From: Perkinsus marinus ATCC 50983
Lineage: Eukaryota > Perkinsozoa > Perkinsida > Perkinsidae
NCBI RefSeq assembly: GCF_000006405.1
Contig: NW_003214267.1
Location: forward strand, 115,826-179,825
DNA length: 64,000 nt
Direction of reading: 5' to 3'
Part shown: piece by piece, positions 19,691 through 30,325 of the stretch
Position numbering within the stretch: position 1 is the first letter of the stretch
Layout of the letters: each line of letters starts with the position of its first letter
Program-made: the position numbers and the translations under genes
The notes under the pieces: model-generated
The model's input: the letters and a program-made list of their open reading frames with translations, nothing else
Databases searched by the model: none
Told to the model about the DNA's origin: nothing

Positions 19691-19775
19691 ACGAGTTCAG
19701 GTGATATGAATATTAACTACATCGATGGTAATAGTAATATCGTAGTCGGTTTTTGGTAAATATTTGATTGTTTTC

Positions 19776-19862
19776 TATATGTTGCCGCTCGGGATTGAAC
19801 CGGGGTCGTTTGGTGTTTCAGCTCGATATTCCCCGCTTCACCAGTTCTTTCGGCGAATGAAG
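19776..19862 (-). repeat. tRNA-like SINE segment
   Basis: On the minus strand a B-box-like GGTTCAATCCC and an A-box-like AACTGGTGAAGCGG are about 45 nt apart, but the arms do not form a cloverleaf. It begins next to a small hairpin (GGCGAATGAAGTCGCC) and lies immediately upstream of gene B. Confidence 0.35.
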
Positions 19863-19878
19863 TCGCCATTGCTCCCAT

Positions 19879-20933
19879 ATGGGTTGTGTTCTCCGCCATT
19901 CGATGGGTGTAGTAGCTAAGTCCCATCGTCCGCCGCTTACGTTCGCTGCTCTCAGGCTCAGTCAAGTATTTGTTTTCGCAGCATCAGTGATTGAACGCTT
20001 GTTGCGAACAGTCGTGTGTGTTCTGTTTGCCGCGACGCTCGGCTACGGAGTTTTGAGGTAATTTTGTGGCGAGTGACGGAAATTTAGTCTTATCTGGCTT
20101 CAACAGTGATGATGTCTTTCAGGCGTCTGAGGTCCGCATCAGAAGAGGAAGGCCCTCGAGATGGTATAGAGGTAGCCGCGTCTGATCTGTCTACGGTAGG
20201 TATATGGGAGTTGTACTACGATGGCCTCAATTCCGTCAAGTTTGGGCTTGAAGTGAATTGACCAGTGTGGGAAATATGCACATGTGTTGGTGAGAATGTG
20301 AAAATTCTGAGGAAATTATCATTGGTTTTTCACTTAACCAAAAAAGAGTTTCTTTCGGGGAGCTCAACTGAGGAAATCAGACATACATTTCTCCAACACT
20401 GATATCGATCGTTGCTATATGTGGTAGTATTAATATCAAGTAAGTAGAATTTATTTTTTTCGAATGGCTCCTTCGCAGCTCTACGATGAACGTAGAACTT
20501 AACTGTCGTGATGAGGTTTCCCATCGAATTATGGTTATGATTTTTCTTTAGTATTTTCGCTAATGAGAAGATCGATTCTCTCATTTTGTTTCAGGCCGAG
20601 TCTACAGAAACAGAAAAATTAGAACGAAAAGTTTCAGAGTTTTCGAGACGTAGTCGATCGAGAGACTCAGCCGTGGTGCAGCGAATGCTCACTGACTCTT
20701 CATGTGAGCATCACCACACTACTAATGTTAAGCCCGCGGTTCAGTGTGATGAAATTGAAAGGCGCCATACGGATCCATCGGTGATTGAGCACGTTGGTGA
20801 GGCAAGGGGGGAGCAGGAGATTGGTGAAGGAGATCGACGGCGAAGGGCGGCGGTGATGCGGTATCCACTCGGGTGGCAGCCGGCAGCGTTTAGGTTGCAG
20901 GGGTGTCCGTGGTATGGACAAGGGACGTGGTGA
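19879..20933 (+). CDS. Small membrane protein with charged tail (gene B)
   Basis: Three exons with matching phases: 19879-20057, 20123-20195, 20595-20933, giving 196 residues. Residues about 43-59 form a membrane segment (VVCVLFAATLGYGVL) followed at once by an Arg/Glu-rich region (RRLRSASEEEGPRDG), a helical stretch (TETEKLERKVSEFSRRSRSR) and an Arg-rich tail ending WYGQGTW. The first intron is 65 nt; the second carries a short family A MITE. The tandem position after gene A and the same membrane-plus-charged-helix design suggest related roles. The start ATG is plausible but not proven, and no family was recognised. Confidence 0.55.
20263..20401 (+). mobile_element. hAT MITE family A, internally deleted
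   Basis: 139 bp with both termini, CAGTGTGGGAAATATGC and CTCCAACACTG, but missing the middle of the consensus. Lies in intron 2 of gene B. Flanking octamers do not match. Confidence 0.85.
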
Positions 20934-20939
20934 AATGCC

Positions 20940-21012
20940 GGTGGGGGGATTTGAACCTGGGTTGGCTCAATGGGAAGTAGCGGTCATGTGCTCTACCGCC
21001 AGGCTAGAGGTT
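20940..21012 (-). repeat. tRNA-like segment / SINE head
   Basis: On the minus strand: A-box-like TGGCGGTAGAGC and B-box GGTTCAAATCC about 35 nt apart, the spacing of a true tRNA, but acceptor and anticodon arms do not pair. It begins 7 nt after the stop of gene B. Either a decayed tRNA or a SINE. Confidence 0.4.
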
Positions 21013-21220
21013 CTCTGGAGCGTGCCGAGGCACGTCAATATGCATGTGGGTATACAAGCAGAGTCAAGTGACTTCTATTGGTCGTTCCTCGACAGTGCCG
21101 ACCATCTTGTGTCTGAGCTCCCGTCTCCTTTGCACTCCTCAGTTGCTTTGGGATTTACGAATGCTGATGGGTGCATCGGTATGCACTAGATCCAGGGCGC
21201 ATATAGCTACTATCGATAGG

Positions 21221-22728
21221 ATGCTTATGAGTTCGAATTTCCTCGTAGTGTATTCTTCCTCAAATTTCTATATGTCTTCCTACAGTCCGCATATCTTCAT
21301 CCCGTGTTGCTGTGCCCTAATCTGCGTAATAGCTTCTCAAGATTTGGTATGGCTTTTTTAAATGGTTATTTTTTATCAGGTGATAAGGTTTTCACTCAGC
21401 GGTGCCTATCATAAGGTCTTTGCGAACGCGCCGTGTCTATTTGATAAAATCATACCAAAAGGTTTACCCGCAAAAACGCTGCGTAAACTAAAGGAAAACA
21501 TGTGGTAGGTTTTTATGGAGACTAGAATTGCATGTGAAGGTGACTTTGTGGAATTTAAAACTTTGGAGAATTCCCGGTTTCCATTCGAGGCTTTGGGTAA
21601 CATTAGTAGAAGAGCTCATGTTGCGAAGTCTGGTTTCTTTTCCAAATGATAACCGTCGCTCTCGGATTCACAAATTTTATTAAATTGTTGTAACTTTTTG
21701 CGTTTTTATTGACCTCACATTTAGGTATACCTGCTGGCACACCTTCACTAGCTGCTATGGTTTCTATGTCGTCTCCCACGAGGCATGGTTCAGCTTCAGC
21801 AGATTGCTCACCGACCCTGTCGGGATGCTCTTTGTTGACCCTGGTGTTCACGACCGTTCTATCGGGGTACTAATTTCAGCTGATTCGAATTCCCATTGTG
21901 ATTTCAGCTGGAGCGTTACTACTTGGTCGAGATAAGCTTCTGGTGCAGCTGCCTAGCTTTCATTGTAAGTGGCATCGTCATCAGCAGAGATATGTATACT
22001 ATGAATGGCTCTCAGATGATCGAAACCGTTCGCAAGGACTTCTACCAGATGTTTTTCCATCATCTCATTACTATTAGTTTGATGATCGGAAGTTTCTGTA
22101 GGAAAATTTCTTTCCATCTTGTTGGTGTTGAATAGCGTTTTTTTTCAGACCTTAAATATCACCGTATTGGCCTTACTGTGATTTTCCTACATAATATCAG
22201 CGATGTGCCTCTCTACGTTGCAAAAACTGTGGGCTATCTCGCGGAAAAATATGAATGTAAGAACTCCTCCAAATTCGCTTAGATGAATGATCATTATGCA
22301 CAGGGTTGAAGACTCCGACCGATCTCGCCTTCGCCAACTTCGCATTCGGTTTCCTCTTCTCGAGGTTATATGTGTACCCGAGAATCTGCGTTATTCCGGC
22401 GTGTACTTACGGTACGATTGTTACGGTATATTTGTATTGGAGTAGTTTGCCGTGGTCTCAGCTATCGAGTATAGACGCCCGTTGAAGGACTGTATGCTGG
22501 CTATATTCCTAGTGCTGTTGCAGTGCTTGCATATCATCTGGGGTAGTATGATTATCAAGATGATTTTCAAGACGATCAAACACCATGGTGTTCTCGCGGT
22601 AATCATATTAACCAATTACATGTCGAAAGAAGCATGTTCCTTTTCAGGATGGTGATATTCGCAGTGACGATGAAGAGAGCACGCCAAAGGGCGAGGAACC
22701 GATCGCCCACAAGAAGAAGGTGCAGTAG
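21221..22728 (+). CDS. Ceramide synthase (TLC/Lag1 domain)
   Basis: Eight exons with consistent phases: 21221-21346, 21380-21504, 21725-21866, 21908-22097, 22149-22256, 22304-22411, 22462-22598, 22648-22728; 338 residues. Ceramide synthases acylate sphingoid bases with fatty acyl-CoA in the ER membrane. The Lag1 motif is clear: RKDFYQMFFHHLITISLMIG, with the paired catalytic histidines, then HRIGLTVIFLHNISDVPLY and a later membrane segment (AIFLVLLQCLHIIWGSMI). It ends with the usual acidic, lysine-tipped cytosolic tail (DGDIRSDDEES...HKKKVQ). The amino end is short: I took the first ATG of the exon, and an upstream exon could exist. All junctions are GT-AG. Confidence 0.9.
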
Positions 22729-22839
22729 AAGCTGGCCACTTGTACAATACGAACTCCGAGTCATTCAAATCCATACACACTTTGCCAGTGCAAGGATTAT
22801 CAAATACACAAGATACATTTTGTTAGTGGTCGATGGAAT

Positions 22840-23217
22840 TGAATAATCTTCTTCTCCAGCTTCCATTGCTCGATGATGCTGTTGTGTTGAATGCAGTTGA
22901 GATTGATCGGACATCGGTTACCGACGTATGGGCGAACGACACCTCTAAAATCTGAAATTCAGCGAGCGAAAGGACGAATTAGAAAAATAAAATTTAATTC
23001 TAATAGAATGAAAGCCGTTTATCAAATTCACATTCGTGACAGGAAACAAGTTCGAATTCGTCGAATTCGAAAGGGCCAAGATGTCGAACACAACACCAAT
23101 TTCTATTTTTTCCCGAGCAGCATTCCTTTTCACCAGGCAGATAGCCAGTATATTCTAGTATATTCAGTAATTTCTATTTGTTCTCACATTTGCTGAATTT
23201 TAGATTGAAAAGGTGTA
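22840..23217. repeat. Partial foldback element (family of 46437-47484)
   Basis: 23185-23217 ends AGATTGAAAAGGTGTAG, exactly the terminus of the long inverted-repeat element at 46437-47484. 22958-23100 carries its subterminal motifs (GAATGAAAGCCG, CAAGTTCGAATTCGTCGAA, GAACACAACACCAATTTC). The other terminus is missing. A coding-like snippet (LPLLDDAVVLNAVEIDRTS) precedes it at 22862-22925; origin unknown. Confidence 0.65.
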
Positions 23218-23497
23218 GTGCGATCTAATCTACAGTACTTGTAACAATATGGACATTGAATGTCTAATCCCTCGGCTAATCCTTCCAGAGCAAGGTTGGT
23301 AGTCCATGCTTAATGCTACGTTTTCAACCTCACTAGGATAGGTAGAAGGGTTGTCCGTGAAAACAGTGAATCCTGGAAATGGTGAACCGGAAAAAATTTC
23401 CCGCGAACCCTGATAACAGTGAAGGAACTAGCGCGCGCTACGAGCGCGCGCCAACAAGATTCAAGCCGAGATCCCCTTAAGTCATATGTGTTGTAAT

Positions 23498-23575
23498 CGA
23501 CCGGTTGGTCTAGTGGTTAAGCGTTATAGTTAGTAACCCACTGTCCAAGGTTCAAATCTTGTGGTCGTCATGGTA
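23498..23575 (+). repeat. tRNA-derived SINE head
   Basis: Good A box (TGGTCTAGTGG) and B box (GGTTCAAATCTTG), and six acceptor-like pairs (CGACC with GGTCG). The anticodon arm cannot form a 7-nt loop and the T stem has mismatches, so it is not a working tRNA. A GC-rich hairpin (GCGCGCGCT ACG AGCGCGCGC) lies about 60 nt upstream. Confidence 0.45.
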
Positions 23576-25069
23576 GTTTTGTAATTCAGACGCAGTTCAA
23601 CCGCGGCAGTTGAGGACCTCAACTTGAGGTATTGACCAGCTAGGGCGAGTAAGCCTCAGCTGGCACGCCTCTTTAGCAGTTACTCCGGGTCCACGAGTTG
23701 TAATACAATCCTATCCAGAGGTCAGTATAGAAGTTGTATTTGTTCACGTTCAAGAGGAACAGGCATTAGGACCTGTTGCCTCATGCATTGCTGTTTATCC
23801 TTGTGGTACTGCCAGAATTGTTCATCAACAAGGTTCCCATACTTCTTCTATAGTCACTACTATGGACTCAAACGCTTTGCTTATGGCAATCGCGTATTTC
23901 AGCTAGTTGGTTACGGACTGAAAACTCACTCCCTCGTAATGGAACAGTGGAACAGAAGACAAAATATTTGATCAAAAGTGGACTGGAGACGACACGGATT
24001 TCCGGACCCCGAAGCCCGAATAAAGAGCACCATTCAGTACTTCGGAAGTACTACTTCCTGTCCACAACCATGGCATAGGGTGACTCGAAAGCTATCACTA
24101 GACCGTTCGTGTTGCTCCTACTTTTGAAAAGTCGCTTCAAGACGTGCAACGAAGAACTAGGCGTGAAAAAGATGACAATCTGTATAATATGCGCCCCGGT
24201 CCTCAGTGGTCAGGAGCGCTGCGGTTGCTGTGAGCAAGCTGACTACTCAAACATTAATCAACCGGAGAGAGAGTGATCATTGAAAGTTGAATCGGTTCGG
24301 GAAGGAGTGGTAGAAAAATTACTGATATTTAGGATACCGGTGCGGGCGAGTTTGTTGTTCACTATTTTCAGGCTTTCACCCGCTTTAGTGGGAGAAAAAG
24401 TCCCTACAACGGATTCACTCGCCCTTCACCCTTTTCAGGATTCACTGTTTTCAGGAGGGACCAGGTAGAAGAACGTGTGTGTGTGAGTTTAAAGTCTAAC
24501 GCCTATTACAACACGGCTTAGGTTCGCATCGATGCACATCACCTCACGAGGGATCAGTTTTAGCCTCATGAAATAGAACACGTAATTATGAGCGAATGTA
24601 TCCGTGTAGAGCATTTCCAATAGTTTTAATCTATAATTCATCTCAACCCGCACATGTAAGTACTTAGATAACGTTAGTCAACGTATCAAAATTATACTTG
24701 AAAGGTATTGTGAAAAGAGGTTCCGGTCGTAGCCTTACGACACAGCTAACGACATACATATGTCATAAAATTAGTGCAGAGAAACTTTGCACTTCGACGT
24801 CGAAAGCGATCTTAACAATATACAATAAATTTCAAGCATTGAAAGGTTCTAGCTCGCCCTTGGTACAGGACACTACTGGTTCCACAGCTTCTATAAAGTA
24901 ACGAATTATACTAATTAAAATTCTGATCACTGAGAGAATAAAAAATCCTCCCTTAACTGAATAACGCAACAAATCAACCATATAAGAACGTCATCGCTAG
25001 GGATATCCTTCCTCTCTGAACAATAATGCACAGAAAGAGTTCTTTGGAATCCTTCACTCAATTACAACA
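23576..25069. other. Gene-poor stretch
   Basis: About 1.5 kb downstream of the SINE head, with no coding exons, terminal repeats or RNA genes that I can support. Some of it may be SINE body. Confidence 0.4.
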
Positions 25070-25984
25070 CTAAGCCTGAGCAGAGGTAGCTTGCTGGGTT
25101 GTGGTGGTAGTCGTTGGTTGCACACTAGTAGAGCTCACAACTTGAGGTTGGCCGTACTGTGGAAGTTGCATATTATAGGTGCCAAACGAGGGTACACCCG
25201 CAGAGGCACCCGGGTACCCACCACCGTACGAATAGGTCACACCAGGAGCTGCTGAAGAATAGGTAGTTTGCTGACCAGCAGTGGAGGGACCAGAAGTGAC
25301 GTATTGGACCGTCTGAGGAGGCACATAGGAGCCGGTCTGAGAAGTCACATACTGGGGAATGTACGACGTGGTCTGAGCGGGGACATAGGAAGTCGCTTGT
25401 TGTTGTTGCTGTTGTTGCTTCTGTTGCTCAGCGGCCTGCTGCTGCTGGAGTTTAGCCATCTTGTCAGCCATCTCCTTCTGGAGCTTCTGCTGTTGAGCTT
25501 GCATGCACAGTTGACTGGCAGTAGCCTCGATCTGCATCCTTTGCTCTTGAGCTCTCTGCTCGATCTCCATTCGTCGTTGCTGATGCTGTTGCTCCAACGC
25601 GAACAATGCCTGGGCACGAGACTGCTCGATAGCACTGGTGGTAGTTTGCAGATCATAATTGGCCTTCATATTAATCGACTGCTTAGCCTGCTCAAACTCG
25701 TTCTTTGCCGAGTCCTTCGCCATACCAAGTTGACTATCGAGCATAGAGAGGCTCTGAGTCTTCTGGTGCTTGATGCTATCAGGATCCATATAGACCTGTG
25801 GAAGGGCCTGCTGACCTTCCGGTGGTACGTAGGAGGTAGAGGTAGTAGGCTGACCCGTAGCGTAGCTAGTGACACCTTGTGGGGGAAGAGTAGTGTAGGT
25901 GACACCGGTCTGAGGGGACACGGAGTAGGTGTTGACTGACTGGCGGTGCTGGACAGAAGGAGCGGCGGCAGCTTCAGCGCTCAT
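25070..25984 (-). CDS. Gln-rich coiled-coil protein with YVPPQ-type repeats
   Basis: Intronless, 304 residues from the ATG at 25984 (an upstream in-frame TTG is not used). Residues about 1-65 and 195-304 are low-complexity, with Tyr-Val-Pro-Pro and Thr/Gln repeats (QTTSYIPQYVTSQTGSYVPP). Residues about 70-195 form a long amphipathic helix (DSAKNEFEQAKQSINMKA; RRMEIEQRAQEQRMQIEA; QKEMADKMAKLQQQQ). The shape recalls cortical or cytoskeletal proteins of alveolates, but I cannot name a family. High Gln codon density and absence of introns set it apart from its neighbours. The protein is likely soluble and structural. Confidence 0.75.
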   Translation of the reverse strand: MSAEAAAAPSVQHRQSVNTYSVSPQTGVTYTTLPPQGVTSYATGQPTTSTSYVPPEGQQALPQVYMDPDSIKHQKTQSLSMLDSQLGMAKDSAKNEFEQAKQSINMKANYDLQTTTSAIEQSRAQALFALEQQHQQRRMEIEQRAQEQRMQIEATASQLCMQAQQQKLQKEMADKMAKLQQQQAAEQQKQQQQQQQATSYVPAQTTSYIPQYVTSQTGSYVPPQTVQYVTSGPSTAGQQTTYSSAAPGVTYSYGGGYPGASAGVPSFGTYNMQLPQYGQPQVVSSTSVQPTTTTTTQQATSAQA

Positions 25985-26111
25985 AATTAGATAAGAGTGT
26001 GACAAGTAAGGCTGAGAAAGATCGAATTGGCCAGTGATACTGCGACGATCGCATCATGCGCTCTTGCTTTCTCGCTCGCCCGACCGTTTCGGGAGGAGGT
26101 ATGAGATTACG

Positions 26112-27906
26112 CCACTTTTGTACTAATCCACTTTTGTACCAAATCAAGTAGCGCTCGCCCCTATTTTAAAAACTTCCCTTCGGGAAGCGCTTCGCTCCGC
26201 GAACCACTTCTGTGCTAAAATCGTTCCTTTTGTGGAAAATTTGACCCAGTTGATTGAGCTTGTACCACTCTCAAACCACTTCTGAACCAAATAAAATAGC
26301 GCTCGCCTCAGAACAAAAATAGCAAATAGTTGATCGAATAGCTCTCCGTCAGGTCGAAAACAGAGTAGAGGTCCTGACTCAAGGAAGTACTATTCCTGAT
26401 GACATCGTGGATATGTGGATGGCTATGCTCTGTCGGCAGGGTGGGGTTACACCTGCTCGAGGCGTATTGGTGGGAACAACTCACTTCGGCTTCTTGCGGG
26501 TCCCTGATAGCATCCTGAAAGGCCGTGAGCTCTATCTCCAATCCGTTCTGGATCCGACATGTGGACACTATGCCGCATCTGGCGTTGTGGATGGTCAGGT
26601 GAATTTCATGGACAGTATGAATATGTCGGTCCCGTCTTCGGGTTTTCTGTACAAGCCCTACGCCAGCTGTATGGTTCAAAACGTGTACTTAATGCTTCGG
26701 TCCAACAGCAGAGTTACGGGAGTAATTTATGCTGAGTTTTTGTTATTGCTAGACTTACTGTGGTTGTTTTTAACCGCCAGCGGTTTCGTCTTTCGGTGTT
26801 CGATGAAGCTAGTATGAGATACCATTCGGCTGCATGCATTACTAGGAAAGAAATTAGCAGGTTTCGGGAAATCTTTCCCGCGCTAGCTAGCATGTTATTC
26901 TCACCTGAAGGGGAATTCAATACCTGAGTTTAAAGCTTTTATGAAAGTCCTAAGAGTGTAGTTGTCAATCAAATATTCCTCAAATAATTCCTTAATATCG
27001 GACGACGATGATAAGCGTTCATCGATCACCCAACTAGCTATGTCTGCACCCTTATCAGAACTCTTGCCGCTATGTATCATAACCACAGTTACTAGTGAAC
27101 ATAATGCCTAATCTATTGATGATTTCCGAAACCATACCTTTGACTACGTTACTTAACGTACGAAGTATAATCAATAGCAGCTGGTAAACCTCAACACAGT
27201 GTACTAACTCAAGCTGTAGCCTAAGTCCCAGGCCAGTAAGAATCAGAAGCTTAACTCACTTCTGTCCTCAGTCTAACCTTTAAGAGCACTAGGCAAGTGC
27301 TCGAGCAAGGCCTCAGCACGCATGCAGAAATACGTGACGCCACCGCTGTCACGGCGCACAATACAATAACAGTAATAACAGAGTAATACAGCCAAATATA
27401 AACACCGCGAAGCCGTATAATGGTTCATGAGTCTCCGTACACTGCGCTGGAGTGCACAACGGCCCGTAATAATTACGACATAATTTTGGAGTCTACACTT
27501 GTAGACTACAAGGAATGAGGTTATACGTTGAGACTTGTTAAATTGCGACATGTATACTCTTAGGTAGACGCAGGACTGTCCTTTACTCCCCCTCGCGGTG
27601 AGGGCTTCACTCACAGTAGCGGAAGGCAGGTCGTTTTAAGACGTGTGAAAAAACCCAAGTCGTAAAATTTAACCCGTGCGAAAGCATCCCAAGAATTTAG
27701 TACAGAAGTGGAAGTAAAGTTTTACACGGTGTCAAAAATTTCGGTATCGGAAAAAATAAAGTGAGTAAAAACGTGCAGAATTTGGTACAACAGTGGACAT
27801 TTTACCCACTACAAAACTCAATCGTTTGCGTGCGAAAAAGTCCTGATCCGGTATAAATCGCTCACCTATCATCGTTTAGTACAAAAGTGGTTTAGTACAG
27901 AAGTGG
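26112..27906. mobile_element. DNA transposon remnant with doubled terminal motifs
   Basis: Both ends carry two tandem copies of the same inverted motif: left CCACTTTTGTACTAA + TCCACTTTTGTACCAAA, right TTTAGTACAAAAGTGG + TTTAGTACAGAAGTGG. Further diverged copies lie inside (26206, 26275, 27690, 27780). The element is about 1.8 kb. Inside is a Ulp1-like protease piece (26323-26715, plus strand). No clear target duplication was found, so the superfamily is unsettled; some Mutator-like elements carry Ulp1 domains. A tetraloop hairpin (CTTCCC TTCG GGAAG) lies near the left end. Confidence 0.6.
26323..26715 (+). pseudogene. Ulp1/C48-type cysteine protease fragment
   Basis: Open frame beginning before 26407: TIPDDIVDMWMAMLCRQ resembles the 'W.l.DeiinfyL.lL' start of Ulp1 domains. 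GHYAASGVVDGQVNFMDSMN fits the His...Asp part of the catalytic triad ('HW.l.vi...vyDSm'). The usual Gln and Cys block further on is not recognisable. Ulp1 proteases cleave SUMO-type conjugates in hosts and are also carried by transposons. Position inside the element at 26112-27906 favours a transposon origin. Confidence 0.45.
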
Positions 27907-29117
27907 AGACACGTATGAAACGACGTCATCAGCGCGCGCCCAACCGATCGGAATTCGGTTCCTGCTCGCCTGGTACGCGATCGATCACTAGCCACTTCAT
28001 CGTGTCTAAGTTGTTTTCCAACAAGGAACAAACCATTCAACGCATGGGGAATTAGTGTCACGCAGATCATCGCGCAGCAGATGCGTTACATTCGCCGTGG
28101 ACTCCTGCTTCAGGCCGGTCCCAAGGCCTGAAGTTCAGGGTTGCCTCTGTGTGTCAAAGACTCCACATTCCATTGTGATATACAAGCTGAGTTTCCTAAC
28201 GAATACGTGCGCTATACTGCTGCGCTCATCTACAGCGGGGAAGTTCTCTCATCGGGACGGCGTAATGAGTTGCCGAACTCGAGCCTAAACTTGAGTTCTT
28301 CACATATCCTATCCTTTCCATCTCGTGTTTGATGTTGGCCTGCTCAGCGATCAGCTGAAGGATAATAGCTATAATATAACAGTCATAGTTCGGTGAACCT
28401 CCTGATGCACTGGACTATACTATCGGTACTGTACTGCTTTTGCCGAGAAACTTTGGTGTTCATCGCCAACTACTATGTAGCGCGGAACAAAATATCAAGC
28501 TCACGGAAACGTTGGCCTCAATATGGTTTAATGTCGTTAAAACACGAAACGCATCAGTATCTGATGCAGGAAACAACTCAGAGGATTGCATCGCGATCTT
28601 GTTATCTATGGATATCATGCGAAACCCTCTGTTCGATTTTCAAGAAAGATTTCATGTAGTGTAATTGCCAGAATGCCAAGTTTAACACACTGCACAGATG
28701 ACCCCCAAAGAGCTCTCGAGTTCGTCGTTTCCGATGCACCTGATGTTAGTAAAAAACTGCATACTCGAACAGTCGAGTCAACGACGAATGCATAGATTAC
28801 TGTGTTGCATTGCGTCCCTAGCGACATAGTAATGCTGCTGATTCATAAAGGTTTCGACCTATACACAGTTATAATCCAGAAGGGGTTCTCGCCTATGAAT
28901 CTATGTGGCATGATACCTTGTTCTTCAATGCCTCAAAGAGATACTTCAGTTCATTGGTGTTATCAGTGGTCGCCAGCTGATCCCCGCTAGAAGACCCTTC
29001 CCGACTGCCTTTTTTGTGGAAGCGAAGACTAAAAAATATCCTATGACTATCGTATGCTATAGTATTCATTGTTACATAAGAAAATACGGCCGAGAGAATT
29101 GTTGGACTGGATCGGAC
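27907..29117. other. Unassigned sequence with isolated coding-like snippets
   Basis: Two stretches look weakly coding: 28040-28270 (DIQAEFPNEYVRYTAALIYS) and 28470-28664 (EQNIKLTETLASIWFNVVK, ending FQERFHVV and TAG). Neither has a recognised domain or a complete gene structure. They may be exons of an unknown gene or transposon leftovers. Confidence 0.3.
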
Positions 29118-29530
29118 TAATACTTAAACAATTGTTACAAGCCTCTATAGCTCAGTCGGTAGAGCGCGGCCCTTTTAAGGCCGTGGTCGCGGGTTCGAGC
29201 CCCGCTGGAGGTGTTATTCTGCATATTTAATTCTGCGCGTGCTGCTCAATTGGAACTTCTTACATGAACGCATTTGTTCTATTCGTAGATTAGAACTAGT
29301 TGTTCGCGACGTCGATACCGTCGGAGTGGAACGCATCTTGTACGTTTCGGGATAGCCTGAGAGAGTTGAACGAAAATTATTCTACCACACGATATAGTAT
29401 CTCACCAACATCCTTAAACTGAAACGACTTCCGTGACAAGAAAAATATCTTCCTTCAGCACAGCAGACTCGATAACCCTTCGCCCGACTTCCTCCGCATT
29501 CTCTCACATCCGCGCCGTGTCCGACACAAT
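29118..29530. repeat. Segmental duplication, copy 1 (contains tRNA-Lys)
   Basis: About 400 bp including tRNA-Lys and its 3' flank (TGCATATTTAATTCTGCGCG ... GCATTTGTTCTATTCGTAG ... TCGCGACGTCGATACCGTCG) is repeated at 29914-30325 with few differences. The unit repeats directly about 800 bp downstream. Confidence 0.9.
29141..29213 (+). tRNA. tRNA-Lys (TTT), copy 1
   Basis: 73 nt without intron. Acceptor GCCTCTA pairs with TGGAGGT (two G-T pairs), anticodon stem CGGCC/GGCCG, loop CTTTTAA giving anticodon TTT, T arm CGCGGGTTCGAGCCCCGC, discriminator G. A and B boxes are intact. A T-run is not immediately adjacent, but TTATT follows. Confidence 0.95.
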
Positions 29531-29627
29531 GTGTCGATCAAAATCCACTATGAGATTACTGACTGTCCAGACAAAGCGTGAGAGAGAGGCGGACAGATCG
29601 CAACCCTAGTAGGCTTTGATCGACAGC

Positions 29628-29765
29628 ACGAGGTTTCGAACTCGCGGAGACTACAACTAAATGGGTCTGAAGCCAACCTCCTCAACCCTTCGAGCACATC
29701 GTCCATCGGATCAGCTTACCCACTGAGCTGCGGTTTGGCGCCAGCCGGGCTCGCTCGGCGAGCAT
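29628..29765 (-). repeat. tRNA-derived SINE-like segment
   Basis: On the minus strand, A box CAGCTCAGTGGGTAAGC and B box GAGTTCGAAACC lie about 80 nt apart, too far for a plain tRNA unless it contained an intron or long variable arm. It lies between the two tRNA-Lys copies but is not part of the duplicated unit. Confidence 0.4.
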
Positions 29766-29913
29766 GACAGAGACTCTGCGCGAGAGCCTTTATTTCGTTC
29801 AGCCGACCACAGGCTGTGGTCCACAGCTGTGGGAGCCAGTCACATCTTGTCGGTATAGGGCCGCTGATGATACATCGTCAAGGCTGGCTCGGTGGATGAG
29901 CAACATCACCGGA

Positions 29914-30325
29914 CTAATATTTAAACATTTAGCACAAGCCTCTATAGCTCAGTCGGTAGAGCGCGGCCCTTTTAAGGCCGTGGTCGCGGGTTCGAGCCCC
30001 GCTGGAGGTGTTATTTTGCATATTTAATACTGCGCGTGCTGCACAATCGGAACTTCTTACATGAACGCATTTGTTCTATTCGTAGATTAGAACTGGTTGT
30101 TCGCGACGTCGATACCGTCGGAATGAAACGCATCTAGTACGTTTCGGGATAGCCTGAGAGAGTTGAACGAAAAATATTCTACCACACGATATAGTATCTC
30201 ACCAACATCCTCGAACTGGAACTACTTCCGTGACAAGAGAAATATCTTCATTCAACACAGCAGACTCAACAAGTCTTCGCCCGACTGCCTCCTCATTCTC
30301 TCACATCCGCGCCGTGTCCGACACG
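29914..30325. repeat. Segmental duplication, copy 2 (contains tRNA-Lys)
   Basis: Second copy of the unit at 29118. Differences are scattered single bases, so the duplication is moderately recent. The similarity ends around the shared TCACATCCGCGCCGTGTCCG. Confidence 0.9.
29938..30010 (+). tRNA. tRNA-Lys (TTT), copy 2
   Basis: Identical 73-nt tRNA to 29141-29213 while the flanks have diverged, which indicates selection or conversion on the tRNA itself. Anticodon TTT, all arms intact. Confidence 0.95.

Noticed and set aside
23498-23575. Considered as a functional tRNA gene.
   Set aside because: The anticodon arm cannot give a 7-nt loop and the T stem is mismatched; only the promoter boxes are good.
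25268-25939. Leu-rich 223-codon plus-strand frame.
   Set aside because: Exact antisense shadow of the Gln-rich coiled-coil gene (CAG/CTG complementarity).
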